A stretch of 64,000 nucleotides of DNA from Diphasiastrum complanatum. Taxonomy: Eukaryota; Streptophyta; Lycopodiopsida; Lycopodiales; Lycopodiaceae. Positions within the stretch are counted from its first letter, which is position 1. Every line of letters starts with the position of its first letter. Shown here piece by piece: positions 20,877 to 31,559 of the stretch. The translations under genes and the position numbers were made by a program. Below the pieces are notes generated by a model that was not told the origin of the DNA, did no database searches, and saw only the letters and a list, made by a program, of their open reading frames with translations. The DNA is taken from positions 6,281,676 to 6,345,675 of the forward strand of contig CM055097.1 of the NCBI GenBank assembly GCA_029204225.1, given 5' to 3'.

Positions 20877-21734
20877 GGAACCTCCTGCTGATGAAAAACC
20901 AGAACCACAAACAGGCTCACCACTGCACACCAATCACAACGATAGGTTGCATCATCATGAACCACCTTTCCACATGGTGGAGCCTGAGGAACCGTGCACT
21001 GAAATGCTCACAAGCCTGCTAGCATGCCATGTTAGTTTACCCCTCGGAGATTTACTGCGGATTGTGCCACAAGCTAAAGGCCTTTTGGCTAAATGGGCCA
21101 AAATAGTCACAGAACTAGTAGTGCCAGAGCCCCAATATTGTACGGGCTACGGTGGGATGAGTAACGTCCTCCACATCGGGGCAGCGTGGGAGAGTGAGGA
21201 ATACAACATCACCATGAAAATCCAACACAAGAGATTTGAGGACGAGACAGCAGTGGTAGATGGAAGATCAGGTGTCAATTTGATCTCCACTACTTTGTAT
21301 CAAAAGTGGTGTCTACAAGGATTGAAGCTAGTAAAATTTGCCATCAAACTAGCGGATCAATCTTGTGTAAAGCCAAAGAGTGTGGTTGTCGATATCCCTG
21401 TAAAAATAATAGGCATGCAGTTTGTGATCACTTTTATAGTGATGGACATATCAGAGTTCCCGTGTTTTACTGGGAAGGCCATGGTTGAGGACTGCACAAG
21501 TAGTACACAACTAATGTACGAGGAAACTCACCTTTGAGAATAGAGAACAGGTTGTAAAGGTCAATCCAACCACATGGGCGGTGAAACCTATTGCACTCAA
21601 GGCTGATGACAGATCATCTACAACAAATCATACGATCGATTGCCCAAGGCAAGCCAAGGGTGGTCACTATGATTCAGAGACAAATGTCGTGATATGGAGG
21701 GATGTATTAGCAATGATTGACTGCCAAGCATGTC
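20877..21734 (+). pseudogene. Gypsy G1: gag-protease spacer and protease
   Basis: A plus-strand relative of G3. It begins in mid-element with EPPADEKPEPQTGSPLHTN, which matches G3 EPPVGIEREPQTGSPLRTD at 51208. It continues with VSLPLGDLLRIVPQAKGLLA and NVLHIGAAWESEEYNIT, and the aspartic protease VVDGRSGVNLISTTLY (the G3 version is DGGSG). A frameshift and a stop near 21535 follow. At 21734 it is interrupted by element X; the matching continuation lies at 28043. Confidence 0.87.
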
Positions 21735-22228
21735 TATAAAGTCCTCAATCCAAGGATCCTATTCTAAGCATGCCAATCAGTAGCAACACAAGGGAACCTG
21801 ATGGTGGACAAACCAACCCAACCAAACCTAGATTGAATGGATCTAGCCTCCAAGCTATGGATCAATCTCAAAGAGGAATGAGACATCACACCAGTAGCAT
21901 CCTGCCACCGATGATGCTATCAAGCATACACTAGTGAGATCCCATCAGGTATACTTATACCCTCCAAGGCCCATGCACCACTAGTAGTGCATTGTGACAC
22001 CTCACTGGAGACCTCTGCAGCCTATCTAGGCCACGTTATCCAGTTCCCCAATGACTCACTGATAGAACCATACAAATCCACCATCAAGTGTTTAGGCCTA
22101 CAACCATTAACTATGACCATGTACACATAAGGGTCCCAAATCCCTTATAGTCACAATTAACTTACGGGTTGTCGGTCTACTAGTCCCTAGCGTGGATACG
22201 CTACCCAAGACCAGTCATGGGCATGACA
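21735..22228 (-). repeat. X 3' LTR, 494 bp
   Basis: Read on the minus strand it starts TGTCATGCCCATGAC, right after a purine-rich tract (agggcggaagga), and ends GGACTTTATA. A TG start is normal; the TA end is unusual. Positions 21735-21982 match 27795-28042 with few differences. Confidence 0.85.
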
Positions 22229-22935
22229 TCCTTCCGCCCTTATTCAATTTTTGTCCTCAGAACTTAAAACTGGGGAAGTTCCTTCTTAAGCTTCCTTCCT
22301 GTTACAAAGAATCGTCATCGTTAGTACATCCCTTTCATCCAACCAGATGCTTGGTAACTATACGATCTCACACTTGTTTAGTCCTTGTATCCAAGATCTT
22401 TCTGGGTTCAAGCGGAGACACACCCGATGATTCATCCAACAGGTCCAATCGATTTCTAGATCCAAGATGCTCTCCTTCACGTAGACTCATTCAGAGACGG
22501 CATACGTGAAATACGGAATGCACTTGAGATCCATCCGGGAGTTCCGATTGGTAAGCTAAGGATCCGATCTTTTTCAAGATCTTAAACGGTCCTCTATATC
22601 TAGGGGACGATTAATAATGCTAGTCGGTACGCATTACACTTGAATCCATCAAGATTCTCAAAAAATACCCAATCCCCCACTTGGAAGTCTCTCAGTGATC
22701 TTTTTAGACTTGCATAATGTCAGTCCCCATCCTGGGTACCCCAGACATTCTCACGTGCAATCCGTAGCATCTCATGCATATCATGTAGGAAACCCGCTAC
22801 TTTCTGAAACTTGAACGCCCAAGTCTCTACCGCAATGGGTGATATAGGTTTAAAACTATACGTAAGCATGCACGAGCTATAATTGATAGCCAAATGCTTA
22901 CTATAACTCAATCTCCATCAAGGATAACTTCCTTT
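22229..22935 (-). pseudogene. X integrase C-terminus (Ty3/gypsy)
   Basis: Minus-strand translation gives YSFKPISPIAVETWAFKFQK, VAGFLHDMHEMLRIAREN, RDFQVGDWVFFENLDGFK, then after a break PRYRGPFKILKKIGSLAYQ and VHSVFHVCRL. These are the gypsy integrase C-terminal blocks (GDWVFF ... KIGSLAYxLxLP ... HxVFHVxxL). Several stops are present. The frame ends near 22230 with KDVMPMTG running into the LTR, as in many plant gypsy elements. Everything upstream of YSFKP is lost. Confidence 0.83.
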
Positions 22936-25900
22936 CCAAGGGGATTGTTAAGAAAATATGAAGACATATCTTAACTAATTTCCTGATCATGTAGGTAATT
23001 CTTCTTTTAACCGATCAAGTATAACTAGAATCTGAACTATGATTTGTTAGTCATAATTCATCGGATTCTTGTCCTATACTCAATAAAAGAAGGTAACTAC
23101 CAATGATTAGAAGAACTTTAAGTTCAAAGTCATCTTTAGTTTAGCAAATACGGCCGACCAAAAGTGACTAGCGAACTTCGAATTGCGAATGTTCATAATG
23201 CTACTTTGGTAATCCGTAAAGCCAAAACAAATACTCAAATAATTACTTGGTTTTTATCCAAATAAACATAGTCGATTTGGTAAGCTGGCCAGTCATAACC
23301 AAAATTCCACTATCTCGTTTATTTATCCGGGGTAATCTACCGTGAACACAATCTCCTCCTATGGATTAGGTTTATCTTAGAATCTGAGTTATGATTCACC
23401 AATCTCAATTCTACAAATTCTTGAGACCATACCATATCATAAGAGTGCAATACAATTCTTAAAAGCCACATGAGTTGTACACAAAGTCCTTTCCACATGG
23501 AAAGTTCCAGACTTCTACAACTCACAAACGGTGCCAATATAAGGATTGTAATCTAAAAAATGCCCTTACTTTAGACACAGCACAAATTGTCATTCCAAAG
23601 TTAGGGTCCCAATCTAGAATACGTCTAGATTTTCCTCTTAAGTTCTAATATAGAATAACTTAAGATTCACCAAAACCTTATTGGCAAACAACTATCCAAC
23701 TCTCCTGAGTCTTCCAGGATGGCAATCCATCTAATCCAAATGGGAAAAGATAAGGCTCAAAAGTTCTCGTGTATTCTATGCACACCCATCAGTAAATGAA
23801 TCCAAAATAACTCATAAATGATGTGACTTATAAGAAATATCTTTCAACAATGATATCCATAAGTAAGATTTCTGTTGTTGAATTTCCACAACTAACTCAG
23901 AAGTAAGGCTCCTGACTCGCTTAGTTATATAGGATTTAGAAAATATTTAAATGTCTCGGTGTGGTACCAAAACACAACATTTAATCTGATTCTAAATCAT
24001 TTCTAGGTCAATAAGCAATTCTCAATGAGAAATTACTAACCCAGCAAGAAATTGTCTTAAACACAATTCTCATCAATATGCCTATGTACCAACAACTTAT
24101 GCATGCAAATAAACTTAGTTCACGAAATACTTTGTAGATCCACATGATTAGAAGTTTGTACCAAAGGTTTTAATGATCCCACAAAGATTCTCTACATAGC
24201 ATATCTCTACAGATAACTCCTGATCTATACATAACACTTTTATAACCGAGAATCCTACAATTTGGTTATCCTCTAAGAGAGAATATTTCTCAAAGAGTGC
24301 TATTTCATATCCAAAATCTCAACCGGAGACTACTCAAAAGAATATAGTGCTAGCATGAATTTCCTTCCTTGCATCAACCCATGGATCTCAGTCCAAACTA
24401 AGATCAAGTTGATTCTATCCAGCAAGGAACAAATTTCAACAAACCTCCATCTTGCAATATATTCCAAGTTCTGACACAAATCAATCAGACTTGTTATCAG
24501 CCACTTTCTATCGCAAGAGTACTTTCTAAATTTCCCCCCTTTAAATCCTCAAACCAAATATCAATAATAATCCCTAAAGGATTTCTGTAATATCTAAATA
24601 TCCTATCGTTTCTGATTCATAAAACAGGTCCATCATTGATATAACAAATTCCTCTTTGAATCTTTGACCGATGTTTTTCCTTGATAATTCTCTTTTCTTC
24701 CTACTTCTCCCCTTTTTTAACAGGAAACACCACAAGTTTCCAAGGGGTGCAGATCATTTAAGATTTGCCCAGGAGAAGAGTCTAAGAAGAGATCCAAGAA
24801 AATCTTGAAAGCCCAAAGAAGTGTTGCATCAGTGTAAGTAAATACCAATGATGTCCCAACATGGCGACTAAACCAAAGATCTTCTTTGTTACCAAGTTTG
24901 AAAATTAACTTATAAATCATAAAAGGATTTCTTGAAGATTCAAGTAGAGAAAAATAAGTTTAGAAAACGGTTTCATTAACCATTTATGTGACATCGTCTA
25001 TGGTCAACGGGTAATCAGTACTACCTTCCAAGGAATCACAAATTTTCGGGTTAACAAATGTGTTAAGAAATTCATCAATATATCATTTATTAAGAAATAG
25101 CTTGCCGGGTTTCCGGTTTTGTAAATTTGAGATATCCAAAAAGGGGTCATGACCAATATCTCAAATTTCTAACACAACACCAATTTTATGACCGATAGTA
25201 TTTGGCATCACTAAGATTTATGGCCATACTATGGTCATCTGATCCAGTTAGTTTTAGATCTTCATTTTGGAATCGCCTACATCCCATACTACTTGAAGGT
25301 TCTCCACTTCCTGATCAAAGTGTCAAAAAAATAATACAATTATATGAAGTTCTCGGAAATTTATAAAAAATTCCACCTTCACTCAAACAAACATTCTTTC
25401 ACCCCTTTTCACAATCTTTACGGTCACCGTAAGGTTCACAGTGATAGATTTAGAAATGGGGAAGAATGAACCGGCTTTTTCTTGTTCTTAACAACAAACA
25501 ATGTTGGTACGCCCATGGCTTCAAGCACATCAAGAAACAACTTTTTCGTTTCAATTTAGTCTTTCCATTGTAGACTTCTAGGCCGTTTTTTGTCTGTGTC
25601 TGTTTCCAAAAAACCGACACCTTGGTCAAAAAACAAAAATCCAAGACTTCTCGTTCTCGGTTGCCTGCTACAGTTAATTAAGTGAATATTCATTTTGTCA
25701 ATTGGGAAAAAGTTTTATAGAGTTTCCCCAGGAATTCAGCCCAATCACAATTCTATGGATTGCGTCCTCCACCACGAGGAATCCTTACCCAAAGCAAAAA
25801 ACCAACGAAATTCACTTTTTTTTAGTTTGGGACATTGCGCAAGCTAAAGTAGCTTGGCCAACGATTTATCCAGTCATCAACAACTTTGGGGCTCTCAATC

Positions 25901-26581
25901 GCCAGAACAAATTTTCAGTTGTTAGCCCAAGTTGTAAATCACAATGGCTAATTATTGAATAGATTATGCATTAAGTTTTTTCTATTTATTGCAAAGATGA
26001 AATTCCAACCCACCGTATTGCCACCCCTTACAAGAATTTCATTTCCACCATTTGCAAATAAAAACCGAATTTTTTTTACGTTCTGTAGCAGTCATTTTGG
26101 GTATAAGCTTTCCGATAAAGCAATGTCCTAAAAAACGTAGCTTTTAACGGACATTAACTTGCTTAAAGAGTTTATACCAATGATTTTGCAAATTGGATCC
26201 AGTGCAATAAATTTGTGGAAAAAAATCATTGTATGAATCAAAATCTAATTCGTACTAATATTTCGACCATTATCATTATATATAACATTAACTGTGATTG
26301 CATCTGTATAGTAAAAAATAACTAGAATGCACATGGAACAAAAAAAAACAAAACTAGAATGCACATGGAACAAAAAAAAACAAAAAACATCGGAAAACAT
26401 TGTCCAACGCCTCCAGCACCCCTCCCTCCCTCCTACCTAACATGCACCCACATAAGCTAACTATAACAAATACTTTTAGTTAACTTGAAGCCCCCCCCCC
26501 CCCCCCCCTCTCACTTCCACAAGAGCTCCCTCGGGCACCAGTCGCACGCGAGCAGAGAGCATAAAGACCTGAGCCAGGGAG

Positions 26582-26621
<40 letters not shown>

Positions 26622-27780
26622 GTTTAGCGCTCATTCTTGAGCACTGATTTGCATGAGGTCGGGAGAGGAGGTGCGCCCTCACAGAGCACGATAAGAAGTC
26701 TAGTAGGAGGTCGTTTTGCTGTCTTTTCCATATTACATTTCTTTTGAATCAAAAGCTAGTGAAACTTCTTTTTCTGGTTGAAGCTTTAAATGTTTACCTC
26801 TACTGTTTTTGCAAATAACAACATATAGAAGGGCGCCTCTACAACATCAACTACATTCTAAAGTCTGAGTCCTGCACTGTTTTTGGTAGAAACTAGAAGT
26901 TCTAGAATGCATAACCTAACTTTTTATGCAAAAGTCTCATTCTACTGCTGTTTCTGCAATAAGAAAAGCTTTAGGTTGCTGTAAAGTTTGCTTAATCCTC
27001 AGTTTGTGTTTCACAAATGCATAAGCAAGAATTTTTTACAATTTAGCATGCCTAGATTACATTATAGCTGAGAAACAGGGTAAATGCTACCCAATTTCTC
27101 CCTGAACTAAGGATTTGCAGGTCTGTCCATTCTTTACACAGAATAGGCTTCACAATGACCCAAACCATCTCAATAATGGCCTTACTGGCTCATTAACCTG
27201 CAAACCATTGTTAGTTTGTTGAGAAACGCACCAAAACCCTGCAACTCCATAAAGAATCATCATGCAAAATATGTAAATAATCCACCAACACTCACAGCAA
27301 GTGGTTAGTCCATTTTTGCATCAATTCTTGCCTCTCTTGCCAATTTTAAAGCAAAATCGGTTCCACAAATAGCTAAAAACAGCAAACAAATCCTAAAACC
27401 ACAGTTATGTAAGAGCCAAAAAACTAAAAAAAAAAACCATCATTACCTCTAATTGATCTCGTTGCTAATAGAAAAGTGTTCCTAATGAAGCAAACAGTAA
27501 CATATGTGGATCCAAAAAACTGAACCCTACTTCACTAACCACAAATTTGAAGTGCTTGAAAGCCAAATCGATTCAATACCCGGTAATACACATACCACCA
27601 ACCGGTTGTACCTCAAAAAAGTGATTTTTGGGAAGAGGCACTCGAATTTTTTCCACTTGTTACTTACTCCACTAATCTTCTCAAAGAATGTCGAGATTCT
27701 GTATCACACAACGGAAAAATCTCCACACAATTTGAGATTTCTCTTGAACACAAATCAATGGCAAAAACGTGCTCAGAATT
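22936..27780. other. X interior: long AT-rich stretch, no recognised gene
   Basis: Almost 4.9 kb without a convincing coding frame on either strand; the longest frames are under 100 codons and match nothing I know. It contains a 32-base tandem pair (about 26322-26385, actagaatgcacatgg type), a run of about 18 C near 26491-26508, and a GA microsatellite at about 26585-26618. The part nearest the primer-binding site (26700-27780) behaves as an element leader. It may be replaced or captured sequence. Confidence 0.5.
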
Positions 27781-27794
27781 GGCTCTGATACCAA
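27781..27794 (-). other. X primer-binding site (tRNA-iMet)
   Basis: Minus-strand TTGGTATCAGAGCC abuts the LTR copy that starts at 27795. Confidence 0.85.
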
Positions 27795-28042
27795 TATAAA
27801 GTCCTCAATCCAAGGATCATATTCTAAGCATGCCAATCAGTAGCAACACAAGGGAACCTGATGGTGGACAAACCAACCCAACCAAACCTAGATCGAACGG
27901 ATCTAGCCCCTAAGCTATGGATCAATCTCAAAGAGGAATGAGACATCACACCAGCAGCATCCTGCCATCGATGATGCTATCAAGCATACACTAGTGAGAG
28001 CCCAGCAGGTATACTTATACCCTCCAAGGCCCATGCACCACT
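27795..28042 (-). repeat. X 5' LTR, truncated to 248 bp
   Basis: Matches 21735-21982. It stops at CATGCACCACT, where G1 gypsy sequence resumes; the other 246 bases of LTR found in the 3' copy are missing. Confidence 0.87.
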
Positions 28043-28138
28043 GATGAGTAGGTCCTACAGCATATGGACCCAGACCGCTATGGAATCCAGAGAGTACCAG
28101 CTCAGCCACCGCAAAAATCTACTATTGCGAAAGTTTCA
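28043..28138 (+). pseudogene. Gypsy G1, continuation after X
   Basis: Corresponds to G3 52254-52350: both carry agtaccagctca and caccgcaaaa, and gcgaaagt with tcaag. About 185 bases of G1, present in G3 as 52069-52253, are absent, lost together with the outer X LTR. Confidence 0.8.
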
Positions 28139-28233
28139 AGAATAGATCCACCAAAGAAACCTACAAGCCAACACTAGGATGCTAGATCTTGAACTTTGCT
28201 CAAAAGTAAACATATTGACCACTTCAATATCTT

Positions 28234-29129
28234 TCAAGATTTGAATGAATGCATGTACTTGATCATAAAAACCATAACTATTCCATCTCCAAGATCCAAA
28301 GGATGCAAAACTATGGAACTAGTTTCATATAATTTTGACAATTCCAACACATTGACATGACAATGTTCATACATGAGATTAAACAAGGTAGAGTAAAAGG
28401 ACACTTCCTTGCTGCTCCAAGAACCTGTAAAAACAGATCCAAAATGCTTTGCCCATGTGGATCCCCTTTGATGCTTTTGACTAGCTTCCAATTGCTACTT
28501 GCCTCTTGGTGTTGATGAAGCAATTCAAGATCAACATCTTGATCTTCCAACAAACAATCAAGGATTTTGCATTTATAAAAATCTTCAGATCTGGACCTCT
28601 GAAGATACTCCCTCTCAAACACATGATTAACATCCCACAAGATCTCATCATTGCTTGATTTCAACCTTTCACTATAGCTCCATCTCTTTCCAAATGAGTA
28701 AATAAGTCATTAGCAACAACCATTTCCAAAGACAAGTTTTCATCACCTTTATTGATGAAGTTAGCTCTCCTCTTACCTTTTCCATTTTTGCACTTGCCAT
28801 GTAGTTCCATTGAAGAGCCACCAAGACTTGAAAACCTATGAGTAGAAGAGTTCAAACATGATACTAATTTAGCACCACATGACTCCATTTGACTAGTAAG
28901 TAGTCCATCTTCAAGATCCAATGGATCCAAAACATTGATCATAGATTCACCAAATGTTGCCAAGTTAGCACAACAATAACTATCTCCAAGAAGCTCATTA
29001 AATCTCAACCTAGATCTAGCATAAGAAAGCTCTTTAGACTTTGCATAAAATATACCAATCTTATTGATGCTAGGAATTGACTTTTGAAAGTTGAGAGAAC
29101 CACCAACATCCATTTCATTCCTCTTGTTA
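28234..29129 (-). pseudogene. F downstream frames, unrecognised
   Basis: After the protease region two overlapping minus-strand frames run to about 28234: one of about 130 residues in the 28661-29212 frame, and one of 117 residues at 28311-28664 (MKSSNDEILWDVNHVFEREY). They lack the integrase HHCC and DDE motifs and any RT motif. By position this should be pol. The composition is normal for coding sequence, but I do not recognise it. It could be a diverged integrase substitute or simple decay. Confidence 0.4.
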
Positions 29130-29962
29130 GACAAAACAAATGCATCAAGCCTGTAAAGTCTACCTTGTCTATTGCCCCTAGCAATCAAGACATCTCCCTT
29201 AGTAATGAGCAAACATCCCCAACAAACTTTGTCTTGTACCCTTTCTTTAACATTTGACCAACACTTAGCAAATTCCTTGAAAGTGAAGGAATGTAAAGAA
29301 CATCGTCAAGCCTTGCATTCCTATTAGTAGAAAGACAAATAGGAATTGCGCCAATACCTTTGATCATACACTCACCACCATTTGGCATGTGAACCACTTT
29401 GTTGGTTCCAACATAAGAGATCAAAGAAGTCTAGAACTCCTTGTGACTAGTCATGTGTGAACTAGATCCAATATCTATCCACCATGAATCCTTGTCACTT
29501 CCACTTGACATTAGACTTGAAGAACACATCATGAGAGAATCACAAGAATCTAGATCCTCATTAGAAATACAAAAGTTGTTTTGCTTGCTACCTTCATTAC
29601 TTTGCTTCTTATGACATTCATTTGCAAAATGACCTTTTATCGCACAATAAAAGCACTTGAACTTTGGCTTATCTTTCTTTCTAAAAGAAATAGAAGAGGA
29701 GGAGGAAGAGTGATCATCATGATCTGAGTTACCACCTTTGGACCATTTCTCTTTGCCTTTACCTTTGCCTTTGACTTTGCCTTTTGTGAAGAAAGTCTCT
29801 TCACCTCCACCTTGTAAGGATGCACCATCAAGCTTTGATTGCAACCTATGTTCTTCAGCCAATAAGATTTCTTGCAAGTCAAACACACTTGGAAAGCCTC
29901 TTTGAATGGCAAAACTTTGCACAAGGTTAGCATGTTCATCTAGCAAACCATTCAACATAACC
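29130..29962 (-). pseudogene. F gag C-half and protease
   Basis: Minus-strand gag begins in mid-domain (VMLNGLLDEHANLVQSFAIQ). It has a basic GKVKGKGKGKEKWSKG stretch, a serine-rich linker and an intact knuckle, CFYCAIKGHFANEC (about 29620-29660). The protease motif is WWIDIGSSSHM: the catalytic DSG is changed to DIG, which should inactivate it. A stop at about 29431 is followed by VVHMPNGGECMIKGIGAIP and LDDVLYIPSLSRNLLSVGQ, then the frame shifts near 29190 to VLIARGNRQGRLYRLDAFV. Confidence 0.85.
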
Positions 29963-31520
29963 TGGGGCAAAGGACAACAACACTTCAAGAAGGACAAAGC
30001 GAAAGAAGGTGGTGAGGATCAGTCCACAAGCTGCAACATCCAGTGGCAAGAAGAAGCTATCAAAGATCAAGTGTTTTTTCTGTGGCAAGAAAGGACACTA
30101 TGCATCAAGCTATTTCAAGAAGAAGAACCAATCTAAGCAAGCTAACCTTACTAATGAGGATGAGTGTGAGGGTGTAGAGAGTGAAAGAGAGGATTCATTA
30201 ATGATGTCTGCTTTTTCATCTTTTTCTTTTAAGAATGAAGAAGTCTAGTGGATAGATAGTGGGGCTAGCTCCCATATGTCTAGTTCTAGGAACTCTTTCA
30301 CTAATCTCATGCCATATCTAGGTGCAAAAAGGTCAATCTATACTGCTAATGATGTAGAGTGTAGGATTGAAGGAATAGGAAGCGTTCCATTGCATGTATC
30401 ATCATCAAAATCTTTCTGCTTACATGATGTACTATATGTACCTAGATTGACCAATAATCTCATTAGTGTAGGACAGTTGTTTGATAGTGGATTGGATGTC
30501 AAGTTTCAAGTTGACAAGTGTATAATCTCAAGAGAAAATGAAGTTATTGCTAGAGGATCTAGAATTGGTAAGTTGTACAAACTAGATTCTAGGGAGAGTG
30601 CTAACATTTCAGATATTGCTTATGAGACCAAGGTTCTACAAGAGGATCTGTGGCACAAGAGATTGGGTCATCCCAATTTCAAAGCCATGCAATCTATGGT
30701 CAGAGAAGGACAAGTTGTTGGTCTACCAAAGACACTGTCTACCTTGTGAAGCTTGTGTGCTACCAAAGTCACACAGAAGGCCTTTTCCTAGATCAAGTAT
30801 CAAGACAAAGCAACCATTTGAACTTGTACACTCTGATGTTCATTTCTCATCAACTAAGAGCAAAGGAGGAGCCAACTGCTTTGTCTCTTTTGTATATGTT
30901 TATACAAGATATTCTTGGTCTACATGTTGTCCTCAAAAGCCATGCTTTATGATGTTTTTCTTACTTTCAAAGCTTATGTAGAGAAGCAGTTTCCTTTCAA
31001 GTTAAAAGCTTTAAGAAGTGATAGTGGAGGAGAGTACACTTCCAATAAGTTTAAAGACTTTTGTGAGAGAGAGGGTATTCAAAGAGAGTTTTCTTGTTCA
31101 TATACTCCTCAGCAAAATGGAGTTGATGAGAGAAAAAATAGAACTTTGTGTGAATGTGCAAAAGCCATTAGGCTAGAAGCTTCTCTGTCTAAAGAATTTT
31201 GGGGAGAGGCAGTTGCATGTGCAAACTATCTTTGTAATAGGCTTCCAAATCTTGCAATAAGAGTAAAGACACCATTTGAGATGTTGTATAAGAAAAAGCC
31301 TAAGGTAGATCATCTTAGGATTTTTGGCTGTGTATGCTTTGTGCATGTGCCTCTAGAAACTAGGAAGAAGGAAGATCCTAGTGCAGTAAAAGGAATTTTT
31401 GTAGAATAAGCATCCACTAAAAAAGCATACAAGATTTATTTGCTCTCTACTGACAAAATTGTTGTTAGTAGAGATGTGATCTTCCATGAAGATCAGAAAT
31501 TTAACTTGGATGATGCATAG
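29963..31520 (+). pseudogene. A2 gag end, protease and integrase
   Basis: The knuckle CFFCGKKGHYASSY has lost its last Cys. A stop (TAG) replaces the first Trp of the protease block, leaving WIDSGASSHM. CLHDVLYVPRLTNNLISVGQ leads to the integrase zinc motif LWHKRLGHPNF; a shift near 30745 continues to CEACVLPKSHRRPFPRSS. Catalytic Asp residues are in HSDVHFSS and LRSDSGGEY and the Glu in NGVDERKNRTL. The usual FIDDYSR has become FVYVYTR, and the frame shifts again near 30920. The C-terminal part (FGCVCFVHVPLETRKKEDP) ends in a stop near 31409. Confidence 0.88.
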
Positions 31521-31559
31521 ATCAAGGAGACTCATGCAAGATCAATCATCAATCTTGAT

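Larger units (their letters stand above)
21735..28042 (-). mobile_element. Gypsy-type element X, almost non-coding, inserted in G1
   Basis: X is bounded by direct repeats that begin TATAAAGTCCTC at 21735 and 27795. On the minus strand it has a 5' LTR (27795-28042, truncated), a tRNA-iMet primer site (27781-27794), about 5 kb of interior and a 3' LTR (21735-22228). The only recognisable coding part is an integrase C-terminus next to the 3' LTR, which identifies it as Ty3/gypsy. Gag, protease and RT are not seen. The outer part of the 5' LTR is deleted. Confidence 0.82.
28139..29962 (-). mobile_element. Copia relic F (gag-protease plus unexplained tail)
   Basis: A minus-strand copia fragment without LTRs. 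It joins A2 at 29962/29963 on the right and the G1 remnant on the left. It carries a gag C-terminal half, protease, and then sequence that is not canonical integrase. The overall plan resembles element C, which also has gag and protease but no pol enzymes. Confidence 0.75.

Noticed and set aside
22192-22509. 105-codon plus-strand frame
   Set aside because: It overlaps the X LTR and the antisense of the X integrase C-terminus.
26476-26700. Host promoter or CpG-rich gene start near the C18 and GA tracts
   Set aside because: No coding frame follows on either strand and the stretch lies inside element X.
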